DNA from: Rhodanobacter sp. B04 | GTDB lineage: Bacteria > Pseudomonadota > Gammaproteobacteria > Xanthomonadales > Rhodanobacteraceae | NCBI RefSeq assembly: GCF_002001125.1 | Contig: NZ_MUNV01000026.1 | Span: 1-64,000 of the forward strand | DNA length: 64,000 nt | Direction: 5' to 3' | In this document: positions 16,778 to 28,894 of the stretch, in pieces | How the letters are laid out: each line of letters begins with the position of its first letter | How positions within the stretch are numbered: the stretch's first letter is position 1 | Position numbers and translations under genes: made by a program | The notes under the pieces: model-generated | What the model saw: only the letters and a program-made list of their open reading frames with translations | Databases searched by the model: none | What the model was told of the DNA's origin: nothing

Positions 16778-19018
16778 TCAGGCCGTCGTCTCGATCCGCT
16801 CCACCCGGCGCAGGCCGCGTGGCAAGAGGCCGCCGCGGGTGGCGCGGTTGCCGCCGTACTCGACCAGGTCTGACCATTTCAGGGTGAGTTTACGCTGACC
16901 GGCGTAGAGGGTGACCTCGCCCCTGCCCTCGCTGACCACGGCGACGCCGGCGATGCGTTCGTCGCCGCTGGCGAGTTTCGCCTTCGGCACCTCGATCAGC
17001 TTGTTGCCCTTGCCCTTGTCCAGCTCCGGCAACTCGGCCACCGAGAACATCAGCAGGTGGCCTTCGGTGGTGACCACCACGATGCGATCCCGGGCCGGGT
17101 CGGCGCTGACCTGCGGCGCAAGGACATGCGCGCCATCGCTGAGGCTGATGATCTGCTTGCCGGCCTTGTTGCGTCCGGTGAGCGACTCGAAGCGGGTGAC
17201 GAAGCCGTAGCCGAAATCGGTGGCGAGGATCAGCCGGGTATCGTTATCGCCGGCGATCAGCGCATCGAAGCTGGCCCCCGCCGTCGGGCTGAAGCGCCCG
17301 GTCAGCGGTTCGCCATTGCCGCGCGCCGAGGGCAGCGTATGCGCCGGGGTGGAATAGCTGCGACCGGTGGAATCGATGAACGCCACCTGCTGGGTGGTGC
17401 GTGCCTTCACCGCGGCGAGCAGGCCGTCGCCTTCGCGATAATTCAGGCCTTCGGCGTCGATGTCGTGGCCCTTGGCCGCGCGTGCCCAGCCCTTCTGGCT
17501 CAACACCACGGTGACCGGTTCGCTGGCGACCAGCGCACTCTCGTCCAGCGCCTGCGCGGCTTCGCGCTGTACCAGCGGCGAGCGGCGGTCGTCGCCGAAC
17601 TTGGCGGCGTCGGCACGCAGCTCGTCCTTGATCAGCCCCTTCAGCTTGGCTGGCGATTTCAGCAGCACGCTGATCTTCGCGCGCTCTTCTTCGAGCTGGT
17701 CGCGCTCGGCGTTGATCTTCATCTCTTCCAGCCGCGCCAGCTGGCGCAGGCGGGTTTCGAGGATGTAGTCGGCCTGTTCCTCCGACAGCTTGAAGCGGGC
17801 GATCAGGACGGGCTTGGGCTCGTCCTCGCTGCGCACGATGCGGATCACTTCATCGAGATTGAGATAGGCGATGCGCAGCGCCTCGAGCAGGTGCAGGCGG
17901 CGCTCGACCTTGGCCAGCCGGTGTTCCAGCCGCCGGGTGACCGTGCTGGTGCGGAACGCCAGCCATTCGGTCAGGATGCGCTTGAGGTCTTTGACCTGCG
18001 GCCGGCCGTCCAGGCCGATCATGTTGAGGTTGACGCGGAAGCTCTTTTCCAGATCCGTCGTCGCGAACAGGTGCTGCATCGTCTCGTCCGCATCGACGCG
18101 GTTCGAGCGCGGCACGATCACCAGGCGAATCGGGTTCTCGTGGTCGGACTCGTCGCGCAGGTCCTCGATCATCGGCAGTTTCTTCGCGCGCATCTGCGCG
18201 GCGATCTGTTCGAGGATCTTCGACGGGCTGACCTGATGCGGCAGCGCGGTGATCACGATGTTGCCTTCCTCGCGCTGGTACACCGCGCGGGCACGCACCG
18301 AACCGCCGCCGCTCTGGTACATCGCCAGCAGGTCGGCGCGCGGGGTGATGATCTCCGCCTCGGTCGGGTAATCCGGGCCGCGCACATGCTCGAACAGGTC
18401 GGCCACGGTGGCGTCCGGGTCGTCCAGCAGGCGGATGCAGGCGCTGGCCAGCTCGCGCAGGTTGTGCGGCGGGATGTCGGTGGCCATGCCCACCGCGATG
18501 CCCATCGAGCCGTTCAGCAGCACGTGCGGCACGCGTGCCGGCAGCCAACTCGGCTCCTCCAGGGTGCCGTCGAAGTTCGGTACCCAGTCGACCGTGCCCT
18601 GGCCGAGCTCGCCCAGCAGCGCCTCGGCGATCGGGCTGAGCTTGGACTCCGTGTAACGCATCGCCGCGAAGCTCTTCGGGTCGTCCGGCGAGCCGAAGTT
18701 GCCCTGGCCGTCGACCAGCGGATAGCGGTACGAGAACGGCTGCGCCATCAGCACCATCGCTTCGTAGCAGGAGCTGTCGCCGTGCGGATGGAACTTGCCG
18801 ATCACGTCGCCGATGGTGCGGGCGGATTTCTTCGGCTTGGCGGTGGCGGCCAGGCCCAGCTCGCTCATCGCGTAGATGATGCGCCGCTGTACCGGCTTGA
18901 GGCCGTCACCGACGAAGGGCAACGCGCGGTCCAGCACCACGTACATCGAGTAGTCGAGATAGGCCCGCTCGGCGTACTCCTTGAGCGGGATCTGTTCGTA
19001 ATTGGCTTGCAGGTTCAT
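16778..19018 (-). CDS. parC: DNA topoisomerase IV subunit A
   Basis: A 746-residue ParC. Motifs: [28 protein letters not shown] (quinolone-determining region), catalytic Tyr122 in [28 protein letters not shown] and C-terminal beta-pinwheel blades ([37 protein letters not shown]). It decatenates daughter chromosomes together with ParE, which is not in the window. The residues equivalent to E. coli Ser80 and Glu84 (here Ser82 and Glu86) are the quinolone-sensitive forms. Residue Phe in place of Tyr before HPHG is conservative. Confidence 0.98.
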   Translation of the reverse strand: MNLQANYEQIPLKEYAERAYLDYSMYVVLDRALPFVGDGLKPVQRRIIYAMSELGLAATAKPKKSARTIGDVIGKFHPHGDSSCYEAMVLMAQPFSYRYPLVDGQGNFGSPDDPKSFAAMRYTESKLSPIAEALLGELGQGTVDWVPNFDGTLEEPSWLPARVPHVLLNGSMGIAVGMATDIPPHNLRELASACIRLLDDPDATVADLFEHVRGPDYPTEAEIITPRADLLAMYQSGGGSVRARAVYQREEGNIVITALPHQVSPSKILEQIAAQMRAKKLPMIEDLRDESDHENPIRLVIVPRSNRVDADETMQHLFATTDLEKSFRVNLNMIGLDGRPQVKDLKRILTEWLAFRTSTVTRRLEHRLAKVERRLHLLEALRIAYLNLDEVIRIVRSEDEPKPVLIARFKLSEEQADYILETRLRQLARLEEMKINAERDQLEEERAKISVLLKSPAKLKGLIKDELRADAAKFGDDRRSPLVQREAAQALDESALVASEPVTVVLSQKGWARAAKGHDIDAEGLNYREGDGLLAAVKARTTQQVAFIDSTGRSYSTPAHTLPSARGNGEPLTGRFSPTAGASFDALIAGDNDTRLILATDFGYGFVTRFESLTGRNKAGKQIISLSDGAHVLAPQVSADPARDRIVVVTTEGHLLMFSVAELPELDKGKGNKLIEVPKAKLASGDERIAGVAVVSEGRGEVTLYAGQRKLTLKWSDLVEYGGNRATRGGLLPRGLRRVERIETTA

Positions 19019-19182
19019 GGGCTTGCATCAATCAGGTAGCGCGCAGGCTGCGCGGATAACCGGACGATGGTGCCAGAAAGCGCCGAACTCGTGTAGGAAC
19101 GCCCCGTGCCTGATGGTTCTTGCGGCGAATGCGCGAATGGCGTCGCGCACGGGCGTACTCCAAACAAAAGCAGAGGCGCGGA

Positions 19183-20052
19183 TTATTGGCGCGCTGCTTC
19201 GATACCCAGCTTGCGCAACTGCGCCTGCACGCTGTCCGGGCCGGCCAGGTGCGCGGCGCCGACGGCGATGAACACGGTGCCGGGCTGCTGCAGCATGGTG
19301 GCGATCTTGCCGGCCCAGGCCTGGTTGCGCTGTACCAGCAGGCGTTGATAGAGCTCCGGCGACTGCCGGCGGATCTCGTCGTTCTCGAGTTGCGCGATGT
19401 TGTCCGTATCGCCGTCCTTCCATGCGCTGATCAGTCGGGTGAGTTCGGTCGGCCCTTTGTCGATGTCGCGCAGGGCCGAGCGCAGGAAATCCAGCTGCAC
19501 GCCCGGCGGCAGGTCGGCCAGCATGCGGATCTGCTGCTCGGAAGTCTCCATGCCGTTCACCGGCTTGCCGGCCTGCAGCATCTGTGCCTTGAGCAACTTG
19601 TCCACGCCATGGGCAGGGTCGAGCCCGGCCTTGAGCAGCGGCTGCACGGTCAGCGTCAACGCAGCCAGCCACGGCCGCATGATCTGCAGGGTCTGCGCAC
19701 CGCCAGGAAGGCCAGCGCTCTGGGCGGCTTGTTGCAAGGTGGCGTTTTCGGTGGCGCTGAGCTGATCCGACAGCGGATGGGTTGGATCCAGGCCGTACTG
19801 CAACACCAGCGACTGCATGGTCGCCGTATCGTCGTCAGCCAGCTCGATGGTCAGCGAGTCGCTGGCGGCGAGTGCCTTGTCCAGCGCCGGGTAATGCCAG
19901 TCGGCATCGTTCGGCAGCAAGTGCACGGTGCCGAACAGGTAGATGGTGGTGTGGGCATTGCGCACGACCCACAGCGCCGGGTTGGCGATGGCTGCCATGG
20001 GCAGCAGCAGGGCGACGCATACAAGCAGGCGGGCGAGCGAGACGGGCTTCAT
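19183..20052 (-). CDS. TraB/GumN family protein
   Basis: A 289-residue protein with a signal peptide (cleavage about residue 23, after AAIA). The TraB/GumN pattern is present: an N-terminal GTVHLLPND with the conserved His, GLDPAHGVDKLL in the middle, PVNGMETSEQQ, and a C-terminal FIAVGAAHLAGPDSV with the second conserved His. Related TIKI proteins are metalloproteases; the bacterial role is not settled. GumN is named after the xanthan cluster of Xanthomonas, but no gum genes are here. Likely periplasmic. Confidence 0.9.
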   Translation of the reverse strand: MKPVSLARLLVCVALLLPMAAIANPALWVVRNAHTTIYLFGTVHLLPNDADWHYPALDKALAASDSLTIELADDDTATMQSLVLQYGLDPTHPLSDQLSATENATLQQAAQSAGLPGGAQTLQIMRPWLAALTLTVQPLLKAGLDPAHGVDKLLKAQMLQAGKPVNGMETSEQQIRMLADLPPGVQLDFLRSALRDIDKGPTELTRLISAWKDGDTDNIAQLENDEIRRQSPELYQRLLVQRNQAWAGKIATMLQQPGTVFIAVGAAHLAGPDSVQAQLRKLGIEAARQ

Positions 20053-20167
20053 GCCTGACAGTGTCGCGGCAAGCGCGGAGCGGATTCAATCACGCCGTGC
20101 ACGCAGATTTTGCCGTGTGCCGGAAGATGGGCGCATGCCGAGGGCATGTGCCGAGGCGCCATCGAGG

Positions 20168-20507
20168 TTATTCCGCGGTACTACGCGCCGGGCCAGGATT
20201 GAGCACAAGGCCATGCGGGTCGCGCATGTAGCAGCGCGGTACCAAGCGACTTCCTCGATGACCGCGCAGCCGGCGGCCTGCAATCGCCGCCTGGTGGCCT
20301 GGATGTCCGTGACGAGAAAGTCGAACACAGGTCCATGCGGATGGCCGCGTTCGACATGGAGGTAAAACGCGCCGGTCCCGAAACCCATCAGCGTGTCGCT
20401 GCGGCGGCTGACCGGCAGGCCAAGCAGCGCGCCATAAACGCAATGGCCTCGTCCCATGCATCGGTACGGATGATGACGTCGCGCGAAGACCGGAGGGCTT
20501 CTGCCAT
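20168..20507 (-). pseudogene. VOC/glyoxalase family gene with two single-base frameshifts
   Basis: Reading from the ATG at 20507, a VOC protein is spread over three frames: DVIIRTDAWDEAIAF, then YGALLGLPVSRRSDTLMGFG to AAGCAVIEEVAW, then PRCYMRDPHGLVLNPG and a stop at 20168-20170. Adding one T to the TTT at 20436-20438 and one G to the GG at 20242-20243 (coding-strand sense) restores a continuous 113-residue protein. Both sites are short homopolymers. It is either a recently broken gene or carries two sequencing deletions. Confidence 0.8.
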
Positions 20508-20535
20508 GGCGGCATCCTGATGGTGATGCACGACG

Positions 20536-21654
20536 TCAGCGCGCTGCACGATAGCCGCCGGATACGCCGTGCGGGCTCAGCACGAGCTGCCACAACTGAT
20601 CGCGACGACTGCGGAAGACCGCGGTGGAAACCGACAGGTAGTAGTGCCACATGCGCCGGAAGCGCTCGTCGTAGCGGGTCGACAGTGCCGGCCACGCGGC
20701 ATCGAAGTTGGCGCGCCACGCGGTCAGCGTGCGGTCGTAGTCGGCACCGAAGTTGTGCCAGTCCTCGACCACGAACAGGTCTTCCATGGCGGCGGTGAGC
20801 TGGCTGGCGGCGGGAATCATCGAGTTGGGGAAGATGTACTTGTCGATCCACGCATCGGTCTGCGCGGGTGCGCCGTTGCTGCCGATGCAGTGCAGCAGCG
20901 ACAGGCCGTCGTCCTTCAGGCAGCGGCTTACCGTCTCGAAATACGCGCGATAGTTCTTGCCGCCGACATGCTCGAACATGCCGATCGAATACACCGCGTC
21001 GAAGCCTTCGTTGATGTCGTGGTAATCCTGCAGGCGGATCTCGATCGGCAGTCCGGCGCACAGCTCACGCGCATAATCGGCCTGCTCCTGCGACACGGTG
21101 ATGCCGACACCCTCGATGCCGTAGTGTTCGGCGGCATACTTCAGCGCCTCGCCCCAGCCGCAGCCGATGTCCAGCACGCGCTGGCCGGTCTTGAGCTGCA
21201 GCTTGCGGCAGACCAGGTCGAGCTTGGCCGCCTGCGCGTCGTCGAGGTTGTCGGCTTTTGCCCAGTAGCCGCAGGAATACACCAGCCGCTTGCCGAGCAT
21301 GGCCTGGAACAGGTCGTTGCCGAGGTCGTAATGCACCCTGCCGATCTCGAACGCGCGCTCGCCGCGTTGCAGGTTGATGAAACGGGCCTTCAGATGGGCG
21401 AGCAAGGTGTCGAGGGTCTTCAGTTCCTGGTCCAGCCCGGCGGTGAGCAGCCGGGTGCACAGGCCGGGCAGGTCGTCCGCATCCCACCAGCCGTCCATGT
21501 AGGCTTCGCCCAGGCCCAGCGAGCCGTGCGCGAACACGCGCGCGTAAAGGCGCTCGTCATGCACGCACAGGTCGATCGGGGCATCGCCGTCGATGCGGAT
21601 GCCGGCCTGCTCAAGCAGTTCGCTGGCGCGATTCTTCAAGTCGTCCTGGCCCAT
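20536..21654 (-). CDS. cfa: Cyclopropane-fatty-acyl-phospholipid synthase
   Basis: A 372-residue SAM-dependent enzyme that methylenates cis double bonds of membrane phospholipid acyl chains. Family signatures: GEAYMDGWWDADDL (about 49-62), HYDLGND (108-114), YSCGYW (126-131), SAM site VLDIGCGWG (160-168), SIGMFEHVG and a C-terminal FxRRMWHYYLS. The E. coli enzyme is 382 residues. The gene follows the DUF190/fluC pair on the same strand with a 33-bp gap, so read-through is possible. Inner-membrane associated. Confidence 0.96.
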   Translation of the reverse strand: MGQDDLKNRASELLEQAGIRIDGDAPIDLCVHDERLYARVFAHGSLGLGEAYMDGWWDADDLPGLCTRLLTAGLDQELKTLDTLLAHLKARFINLQRGERAFEIGRVHYDLGNDLFQAMLGKRLVYSCGYWAKADNLDDAQAAKLDLVCRKLQLKTGQRVLDIGCGWGEALKYAAEHYGIEGVGITVSQEQADYARELCAGLPIEIRLQDYHDINEGFDAVYSIGMFEHVGGKNYRAYFETVSRCLKDDGLSLLHCIGSNGAPAQTDAWIDKYIFPNSMIPAASQLTAAMEDLFVVEDWHNFGADYDRTLTAWRANFDAAWPALSTRYDERFRRMWHYYLSVSTAVFRSRRDQLWQLVLSPHGVSGGYRAAR

Positions 21655-21687
21655 GCGTTGCCTCGCCGCGGATGAAGTCCGTGAATG

Positions 21688-22026
21688 TCAGTGCTTGCTC
21701 ACCACGGCAAAGCTTGCCGGCCAGCGTGCATATGTGGCGTCGACGTCGGCCACGCGCACCAGTTGCAGCAGCAACTCGGCCTGATCCTCGCGCAGCAGGA
21801 ACTCGATCTTGACTGGCAGATCGTCGGCCAGCTCAAAGAATTGTTCCTCGTGCAGCACGCCATGCCGACCGAATCCGGCGATCGCACGGAACACCGAGCC
21901 GCCGCCAAGGCCATGTTCCTTGGCCTGTCCCAACAACCATTCGGACAGCAGCATGCCGTCGTGCTTCGCGCGCAGATGGCAATAGAAGGTCAGGTGCACG
22001 CCCTGTTGCACGTTTTCCTGGTTCAT
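21688..22026 (-). CDS. DUF190 family protein, fluC partner
   Basis: A 112-residue PII-like (ferredoxin-fold) protein, with GLGGGSVFRAIAGFGRHG and LPVKIEFL as the DUF190 signature. ATG 22026 has AGGAG six bases upstream. It lies 14 bp after fluC and is a common partner of CrcB/Fluc fluoride channels, where it may sense or modulate the channel. No direct function is established. Confidence 0.88.
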   Translation of the reverse strand: MNQENVQQGVHLTFYCHLRAKHDGMLLSEWLLGQAKEHGLGGGSVFRAIAGFGRHGVLHEEQFFELADDLPVKIEFLLREDQAELLLQLVRVADVDATYARWPASFAVVSKH

Positions 22027-22040
22027 GCGGTGCTCCTGTA

Positions 22041-22427
22041 TCAGTGACGCAGCAGGCTGCGGGTGAGGAAGATGCCGAGCACGGTCATCGCCAACGAACC
22101 GACCACATGCACCGCCACGTGACCGCTGAACCACAGGTATTGCTGGCGCAGCAGCAGCGTGGCGGATTCGGCCGAGAAGGTGGAGAACGTGGTCAGTCCA
22201 CCGAGGAAGCCGGTGAACACGAACAGCCGCAGTTCCGGCGGCAGCGTCTGGAAGTGATCGAAGAGGCCCATCACGCAACCCATCACCAGGCCGCCGGCGA
22301 GGTTCGCCGCCAAGGTGCCCAACGGCAGGGTGGGGAACAACGGGTTGAGCAGGACGCCCAAGCCCCAGCGCAGCCAGCAGCCCAAGGCGCCGCCGATGCC
22401 AATCGCAAAAAATCCGGTAAAGCCCAC
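22041..22427 (-). CDS. fluC: Fluoride efflux channel Fluc/CrcB
   Basis: A 128-residue, four-helix membrane protein. It has GGALGCWLRW (family GGxxGAxxRY), GTLAANLAGGLVMG with the conserved Asn, and the pore/selectivity segment GFLGGLTTFSTFSAE. Fluc channels work as antiparallel dimers that let toxic fluoride leave the cell. The GTG at 22427 is chosen because AGGAG lies seven bases before it and it gives the usual length; the ATG frame to 22601 would add 58 unrelated residues. Co-transcribed with the DUF190 gene. Confidence 0.92.
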   Translation of the reverse strand: MGFTGFFAIGIGGALGCWLRWGLGVLLNPLFPTLPLGTLAANLAGGLVMGCVMGLFDHFQTLPPELRLFVFTGFLGGLTTFSTFSAESATLLLRQQYLWFSGHVAVHVVGSLAMTVLGIFLTRSLLRH

Positions 22428-22779
22428 GAGCGCGTCTCCTGACAATGAAAGTGTCCGGTTGCCGCGGTGGCAGGCACGCCTGCGCCGCCGGAAGCCGGTG
22501 GTGCAGGCATCATCAACCTCAACGACGGACGAGAGGTGGTTTGTTCCGGGAATGCCGCAGGCGCTCGCGAAACGGGAGGCATGCCATCTCCCGTTGCCCA
22601 TCGTAGTGGATCAGGCGGGCAGAGCGTCAAGGGCTCCGTGTGTACGGGTCGGGGTCGCGAACGTCAAACATCGTCGGCTGTTTCAGCGACGCGGCAGCAG
22701 CTTCGTTTGCCGAGTGCGCTCGACGCGCAGGGGAGCAGACAGGCTACCCTGATCCCGGTTTCCCTTTGCGATGTTTTTC
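22428..22779. other. 352-bp divergent intergenic region
   Basis: Between leftward fluC and the rightward DUF3228 gene. Apart from the candidate structured leader at 22546-22592 I see no repeat, small gene or clear promoter. Confidence 0.5.
22546..22592 (-). ncRNA. Possible fluoride (crcB) riboswitch, weak match
   Basis: About 120 nt before the fluC start, on the same strand, GGGAG-AUGGCAUGC-CUCCC forms a 5-bp hairpin whose loop GGCAU could pair (one mismatch) with the downstream AUUCC of CUGCGGCAUUCCC. That is the arrangement of the crcB aptamer (GGxGAUGGxGU hairpin, ACxCC pseudoknot). The conserved AAC linker and the GAUG/CUAC ends are poorly matched, so this is only a candidate. Confidence 0.22.
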
Positions 22780-23337
22780 ATGTCCATTGTGCTCACCCCG
22801 TTCGCCCGCACCCGCCTGTTTCCCCGCAACGCTCGCCGCAACACCATCCAGGACTGCACGGCGGAGGAGTTCGAATGCCGCCTCAACGACGACGCCCCGC
22901 TGAAGGTGCTCGACGGCTACGCCTCGTTCTGCAAGCTGCATGTGCATCGCAACTGGACGTCGACGCGTTGCCTGACCGCACCCATCACCGAGGCCAACCG
23001 CCACTTGTTGCGTTCGGCGTATGAAGCGCGCTCGTCGGCGGAGCTGCCGGTACTGGTGCGCTGGTTCGAAGGGCTGGACGTGCCGGTGGCCAACTACCTC
23101 CTGGTCATCCTTTATGACCGTGAGCAGCTGGCCAGGGAAGGCACGCCTATCGAGGCCGACTGGGGTGTCGTCGGCTGCCTCTACACCGAGCTGCCGGAGG
23201 AGATCCCGATGGCGCCGATCACGATGATGCGCAATGCACTCGGGGTGGATGAGGGCGGTTCGGGCGTGCCGCTGGACCCCGCGGCGTACCGGCGCAGCGT
23301 GGCGTTCTGGGAGCAGAACGCGAACTGGCGGCCGTAG
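22780..23337 (+). CDS. DUF3228 family protein
   Basis: A 185-residue protein from the ATG at 22780 (an in-frame ATG at 22771 would add three residues). Visible features: FPRNARRNTIQDCTAEEFE near the start, DGYASFCKLHVHRNWT, ANYLLVILYDREQL and DWGVVGCLYTELPEEIPMAPITMMRN, a pattern of the DUF3228 family. There is no signal peptide or membrane segment. Function unknown; no operon partner. Confidence 0.78.
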   Translation: MSIVLTPFARTRLFPRNARRNTIQDCTAEEFECRLNDDAPLKVLDGYASFCKLHVHRNWTSTRCLTAPITEANRHLLRSAYEARSSAELPVLVRWFEGLDVPVANYLLVILYDREQLAREGTPIEADWGVVGCLYTELPEEIPMAPITMMRNALGVDEGGSGVPLDPAAYRRSVAFWEQNANWRP

Positions 23338-23418
23338 GGCACGCCACGCGACGCAAATGCTGTCGCCGCGGAAGTTATGCGGTGATTCCCCGGTTCTGCC
23401 CGGATCGAGCCCGCCCGC

Positions 23419-23461
23419 TACAATGGTGGATCGGATCGGGCGGTATGTGCCGCACCCGATC
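23419..23461 (+). promoter_or_regulatory. Putative acnD promoter with inverted repeat
   Basis: TACAAT at 23419-23424 is a good -10 box 64 bp before the acnD ATG, with no convincing -35. Just downstream an inverted repeat GATCGGG / CCCGATC (23434-23440, 23455-23461) straddles the expected transcript start, a position fit for a repressor site. Confidence 0.4.
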
Positions 23462-23488
23462 GTCCGTTCACGAACTCAGAAGCCAGTC

Positions 23489-26098
<2,610 letters not shown>

Positions 26099-26106
26099 TG
26101 GGTTGT

Positions 26107-26241
26107 AAGAGCACCCCTCTCCCTCGATCCCTCTCCCGCAAGGGGAGAGGGAGGTGGCACGTTTGCAGGTGCGAGGTTTCTTGAAGCTTTTGAAAGCCCC
26201 TCTCCCCTTGTGGGAGAGGGGGTGGGGAGAGGGGGAGCATA
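26107..26241. repeat. Two CCCTCTCC hairpins between acnD and prpF
   Basis: Two GC-rich hairpins: 26129-26137 with 26143-26151 (CCCTCTCCC / GGGAGAGGG, loop GCAAG) and 26197-26206 with 26212-26221 (CCCCTCTCCC / GGGAGAGGGG). This type of purine/pyrimidine-strand repeat is scattered between genes in Xanthomonadales. It may attenuate or stabilise the acnD-prpF transcript; it has no T-tract. Confidence 0.7.
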
Positions 26242-26270
26242 CTGACATGAACCACGAAACAGGATTCCCG

Positions 26271-27458
26271 ATGAACCACCTTCCCCAGATCCGCATCCCT
26301 GCCGCCTATATGCGCGGGGGCACCAGCAAAGGCGTGTTCTTCCGCCTGCAGGATTTGCCCGCGGCAGCACAGGTGCCGGGGGCGGCGCGCGATGCGCTGT
26401 TGCTGCGGGTGATAGGCAGCCCCGACCCCTACGGCAAGCAGACCGACGGCATGGGCGGAGCGACCTCCAGCACCAGCAAGACAGTGATTGTGTCTGCCAG
26501 CGAGCGCCCGGATCACGACGTCGACTATTTGTTTGGCCAGGTATCCATCGACCAGCCGTTTGTGGACTGGAGCGGCAACTGCGGCAACCTGTCGGCGGCG
26601 GTCGGTTCGTTTGCGATCGCCAGTGGGTTGGTCGAGGCGAGCCGCGTGCCGCACGATGGCATCTGCACGGTGCGGATCTGGCAGGCGAATATCGGCAAGA
26701 CCATCATGGCGCATGTGCCGATGACGGATGGCGAGGTACAGGAAACCGGTGATTTCGAGCTGGATGGGGTGACCTTTCCTGCCGCCGAAGTGCAGCTGGA
26801 ATTTCTTGATCCGGCCGATGAGGGCGAGGGGGGCGGGGCGATGTTCCCGACCGGCAACGTGGTGGATGAGTTGGACGTGCCGGGTGTCGGCACGCTCACC
26901 GCCACGCTGATCAACGCCGGCATCCCGACCATTTTCGTCAACGCCGCCGCCGTCGGCTGCACCGGCACCGAATTGCAGGATGCGATCAACGGCGATGCGA
27001 AGGCGCTGGCGATGTTCGAGACGATCCGTGCCCATGGCGCGGTGCGGATGGGTTTGATCAAGCACATCGAGGAAGCGGCGCAGCGCCAGCACACGCCCAA
27101 GGTGGCTTTTGTAGCGCCGCCTTCGGCCTACGTCGCCTCGAGCGGCAAGCAAATCGCTGCCGCGGATATCGACCTGCTGGTGCGCGCGATGTCGATGGGC
27201 AAATTGCATCACGCGATGATGGGTACGGCGGCGGTGGCGATCGGCACGGCCGCCGCCATTCCCGGCACCGTGGTGAACCTGGCCGCTGGCGGCGGTGAGC
27301 GTACATCCGTCCGTTTTGGCCATCCCTCCGGCAGCTTGCGCGTGGGTGCGGAAGCTGCCCTGGTTGATGGTAAATGGCAGGTGACCAAGGCGATCATGAG
27401 CCGCAGCGCCCGGGTGCTGATGGAGGGTTCGGTGCGTGTGCCAGGTCGTGCGTTCTGA
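26271..27458 (+). CDS. prpF: 2-methylaconitate cis-trans isomerase PrpF
   Basis: A 395-residue protein of the PrpF/diaminopimelate-epimerase fold, near the usual 396. It opens with IPAAYMRGGTSKGVFF and contains GSPDPYGKQTDGMGGATSSTSKT, DWSGNCGNLSAAVG with the active-site Cys region, and GHPSGSLRVGAE near the end. PrpF isomerises the methylaconitate made by AcnD so that aconitase B can rehydrate it to 2-methylisocitrate. ATG 26271 (AGGA upstream) is chosen; ATG 26247 with GGGGGAG upstream would add eight residues and is nearly as good. Confidence 0.93.
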   Translation: MNHLPQIRIPAAYMRGGTSKGVFFRLQDLPAAAQVPGAARDALLLRVIGSPDPYGKQTDGMGGATSSTSKTVIVSASERPDHDVDYLFGQVSIDQPFVDWSGNCGNLSAAVGSFAIASGLVEASRVPHDGICTVRIWQANIGKTIMAHVPMTDGEVQETGDFELDGVTFPAAEVQLEFLDPADEGEGGGAMFPTGNVVDELDVPGVGTLTATLINAGIPTIFVNAAAVGCTGTELQDAINGDAKALAMFETIRAHGAVRMGLIKHIEEAAQRQHTPKVAFVAPPSAYVASSGKQIAAADIDLLVRAMSMGKLHHAMMGTAAVAIGTAAAIPGTVVNLAAGGGERTSVRFGHPSGSLRVGAEAALVDGKWQVTKAIMSRSARVLMEGSVRVPGRAF

Positions 27459-27539
27459 GCGCACTGGTAACCCAGGCAACCAAGACCTCTCCAGCACGCC
27501 GGACTGACGGGTCTGGTCGGGAATAGCTCGTCCGGGGCT

Positions 27540-27545
27540 TATACT
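27540..27545 (+). promoter_or_regulatory. Candidate -10 box of the MFS gene
   Basis: TATACT lies 32 bp before the ATG at 27578. No good -35 hexamer is seen at the usual distance. Confidence 0.3.
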
Positions 27546-27577
27546 GGCCCGCTTCGCGCTGCCTGGTCATTCTGCTG

Positions 27578-28846
27578 ATGAGTTCCATCACCCGCCCAAG
27601 GCTGCGCAGCCTGCCGTGGCTGCTTGCTGCGCTGTCGATGATCGGCCCGTTCTCGATCGATGCGGTGTTCCCGGCGTTTCCGCTGATCGGCGCGCGTTTC
27701 GTGGTGGATGACACGGCGCTGCAGCAACTGCTCAGCGTCTACCTGGTCACCTATGCAGCGATGAGCCTGTTCCATGGGGCGATCTCCGATGCAATCGGGC
27801 GCAAGCCGGTCATGGTCACCGGCATGCTGGTGTATGCGCTTGCCTCGGTGGGTGCTGCGATGTCGACCTCGTTCGCCATGCTGCTGGCCTGCCGCGGCCT
27901 GCAGGGCGTGTGTGCCGGTGCGGGCCTGGTGGTGGGGCGTGCGGTGATCCGCGACACGCTTGAGGGCGCAGCCGCCCAGCGACTGATGTCGCAGGTGATG
28001 ATGATTTTCGGGGTGGCGCCGGTGATCGCGCCGATGGTCGGTGCACTGCTGCTGCCGCTCGGAGGCTGGCACGGCATCTTCTGGGTGCTGGCGGGGTTCA
28101 CCACGCTGCTGGCGCTGGCACTCGCCCTGTTGCTGGCGGAGAGTCATCCGCCGGCGCGGCGCACGTCGTTTGCGCCACGGCCGCTGCTGGCCAGCTATGT
28201 ATCGTTCGGCCGCGATCGCCCGTTCTGGCCGCTGCTGATCTCCTGCTCGGTGAATTTCGCCGGACTGTTTTTGTACATCGCCTCGGCACCGCGCATCGTG
28301 CGCGGCTTGCTGCACCTGTCGGCGGCAGGTTTTCCGTGGCTGTTCCTGCCGGTGGTGACCGGCCTGATCGGAGGCGCGTGGCTGTCCGGGCGCATGGCCG
28401 AACGGCGCAGCGCTGGTTTCACGGTGAATCTGGGGTATGCGGTGATGCTGCTGGCCTGCGCGCTGCATCTGCTGATGGCGCTGGTATTCCCGGCGTCGCG
28501 GCTGCCATGGTCGATGTTGCCGCTGATCTTGCACGGTATTGGCGTCCAGTTGGCGTTCCCCACTTTGACGCTGTTGTTGCTTGACCGCTTCCCGCAGCAA
28601 CGCGGCAGCATTTCTTCGGTGCAGGCGTTCGCCAGTCTGCTGCTGTGCAGCTTCGTCGCCGGCATGCTGTCGCCACTGCTCTCGGGCACCATGCTGCAAC
28701 TCGCTCTGGGCGCATCGACGCTGACCGTGACCGGCGCGTTGGCATGGGGCTGGTACCACGCGATTGCACGGCGGGCGCTGGAACATGCGCAGGTGGGCGC
28801 CATCCAAGTGGCCGAGCTGCAGGCGCAGATCGCCGAGCCACGTTGA
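27578..28846 (+). CDS. Bcr/CflA family drug-resistance MFS transporter
   Basis: A 422-residue protein with about 12 hydrophobic helices. MFS signatures: motif A GAISDAIGRKPVM (about residues 66-78), DHA1-type motif C in APVIAPMVGALLLPLGGW, and the Bcr/CflA hallmark RDTLEGAAAQRLMSQVMMIFGVAP. These proteins exchange protons for drugs (bicyclomycin, chloramphenicol, sulphonamides) or export amino acids and dipeptides. The actual substrate cannot be told. The gene stands alone, convergent with the DUF2235 gene. Confidence 0.9.
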   Translation: MSSITRPRLRSLPWLLAALSMIGPFSIDAVFPAFPLIGARFVVDDTALQQLLSVYLVTYAAMSLFHGAISDAIGRKPVMVTGMLVYALASVGAAMSTSFAMLLACRGLQGVCAGAGLVVGRAVIRDTLEGAAAQRLMSQVMMIFGVAPVIAPMVGALLLPLGGWHGIFWVLAGFTTLLALALALLLAESHPPARRTSFAPRPLLASYVSFGRDRPFWPLLISCSVNFAGLFLYIASAPRIVRGLLHLSAAGFPWLFLPVVTGLIGGAWLSGRMAERRSAGFTVNLGYAVMLLACALHLLMALVFPASRLPWSMLPLILHGIGVQLAFPTLTLLLLDRFPQQRGSISSVQAFASLLLCSFVAGMLSPLLSGTMLQLALGASTLTVTGALAWGWYHAIARRALEHAQVGAIQVAELQAQIAEPR

Positions 28847-28894
28847 GCTTGATGCGCTGTGGCCTGCCGGCGCAGACCCCGTGCAGACAAGGGA

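Noticed and set aside
17057-19039. 660-codon frame antisense to parC
   Set aside because: parC is unmistakable; the antisense frame is an artefact of high GC.
26107-26241. CRISPR-like repeat
   Set aside because: Only two imperfect copies, each a hairpin, with no regular spacers; it is an intergenic dispersed repeat.
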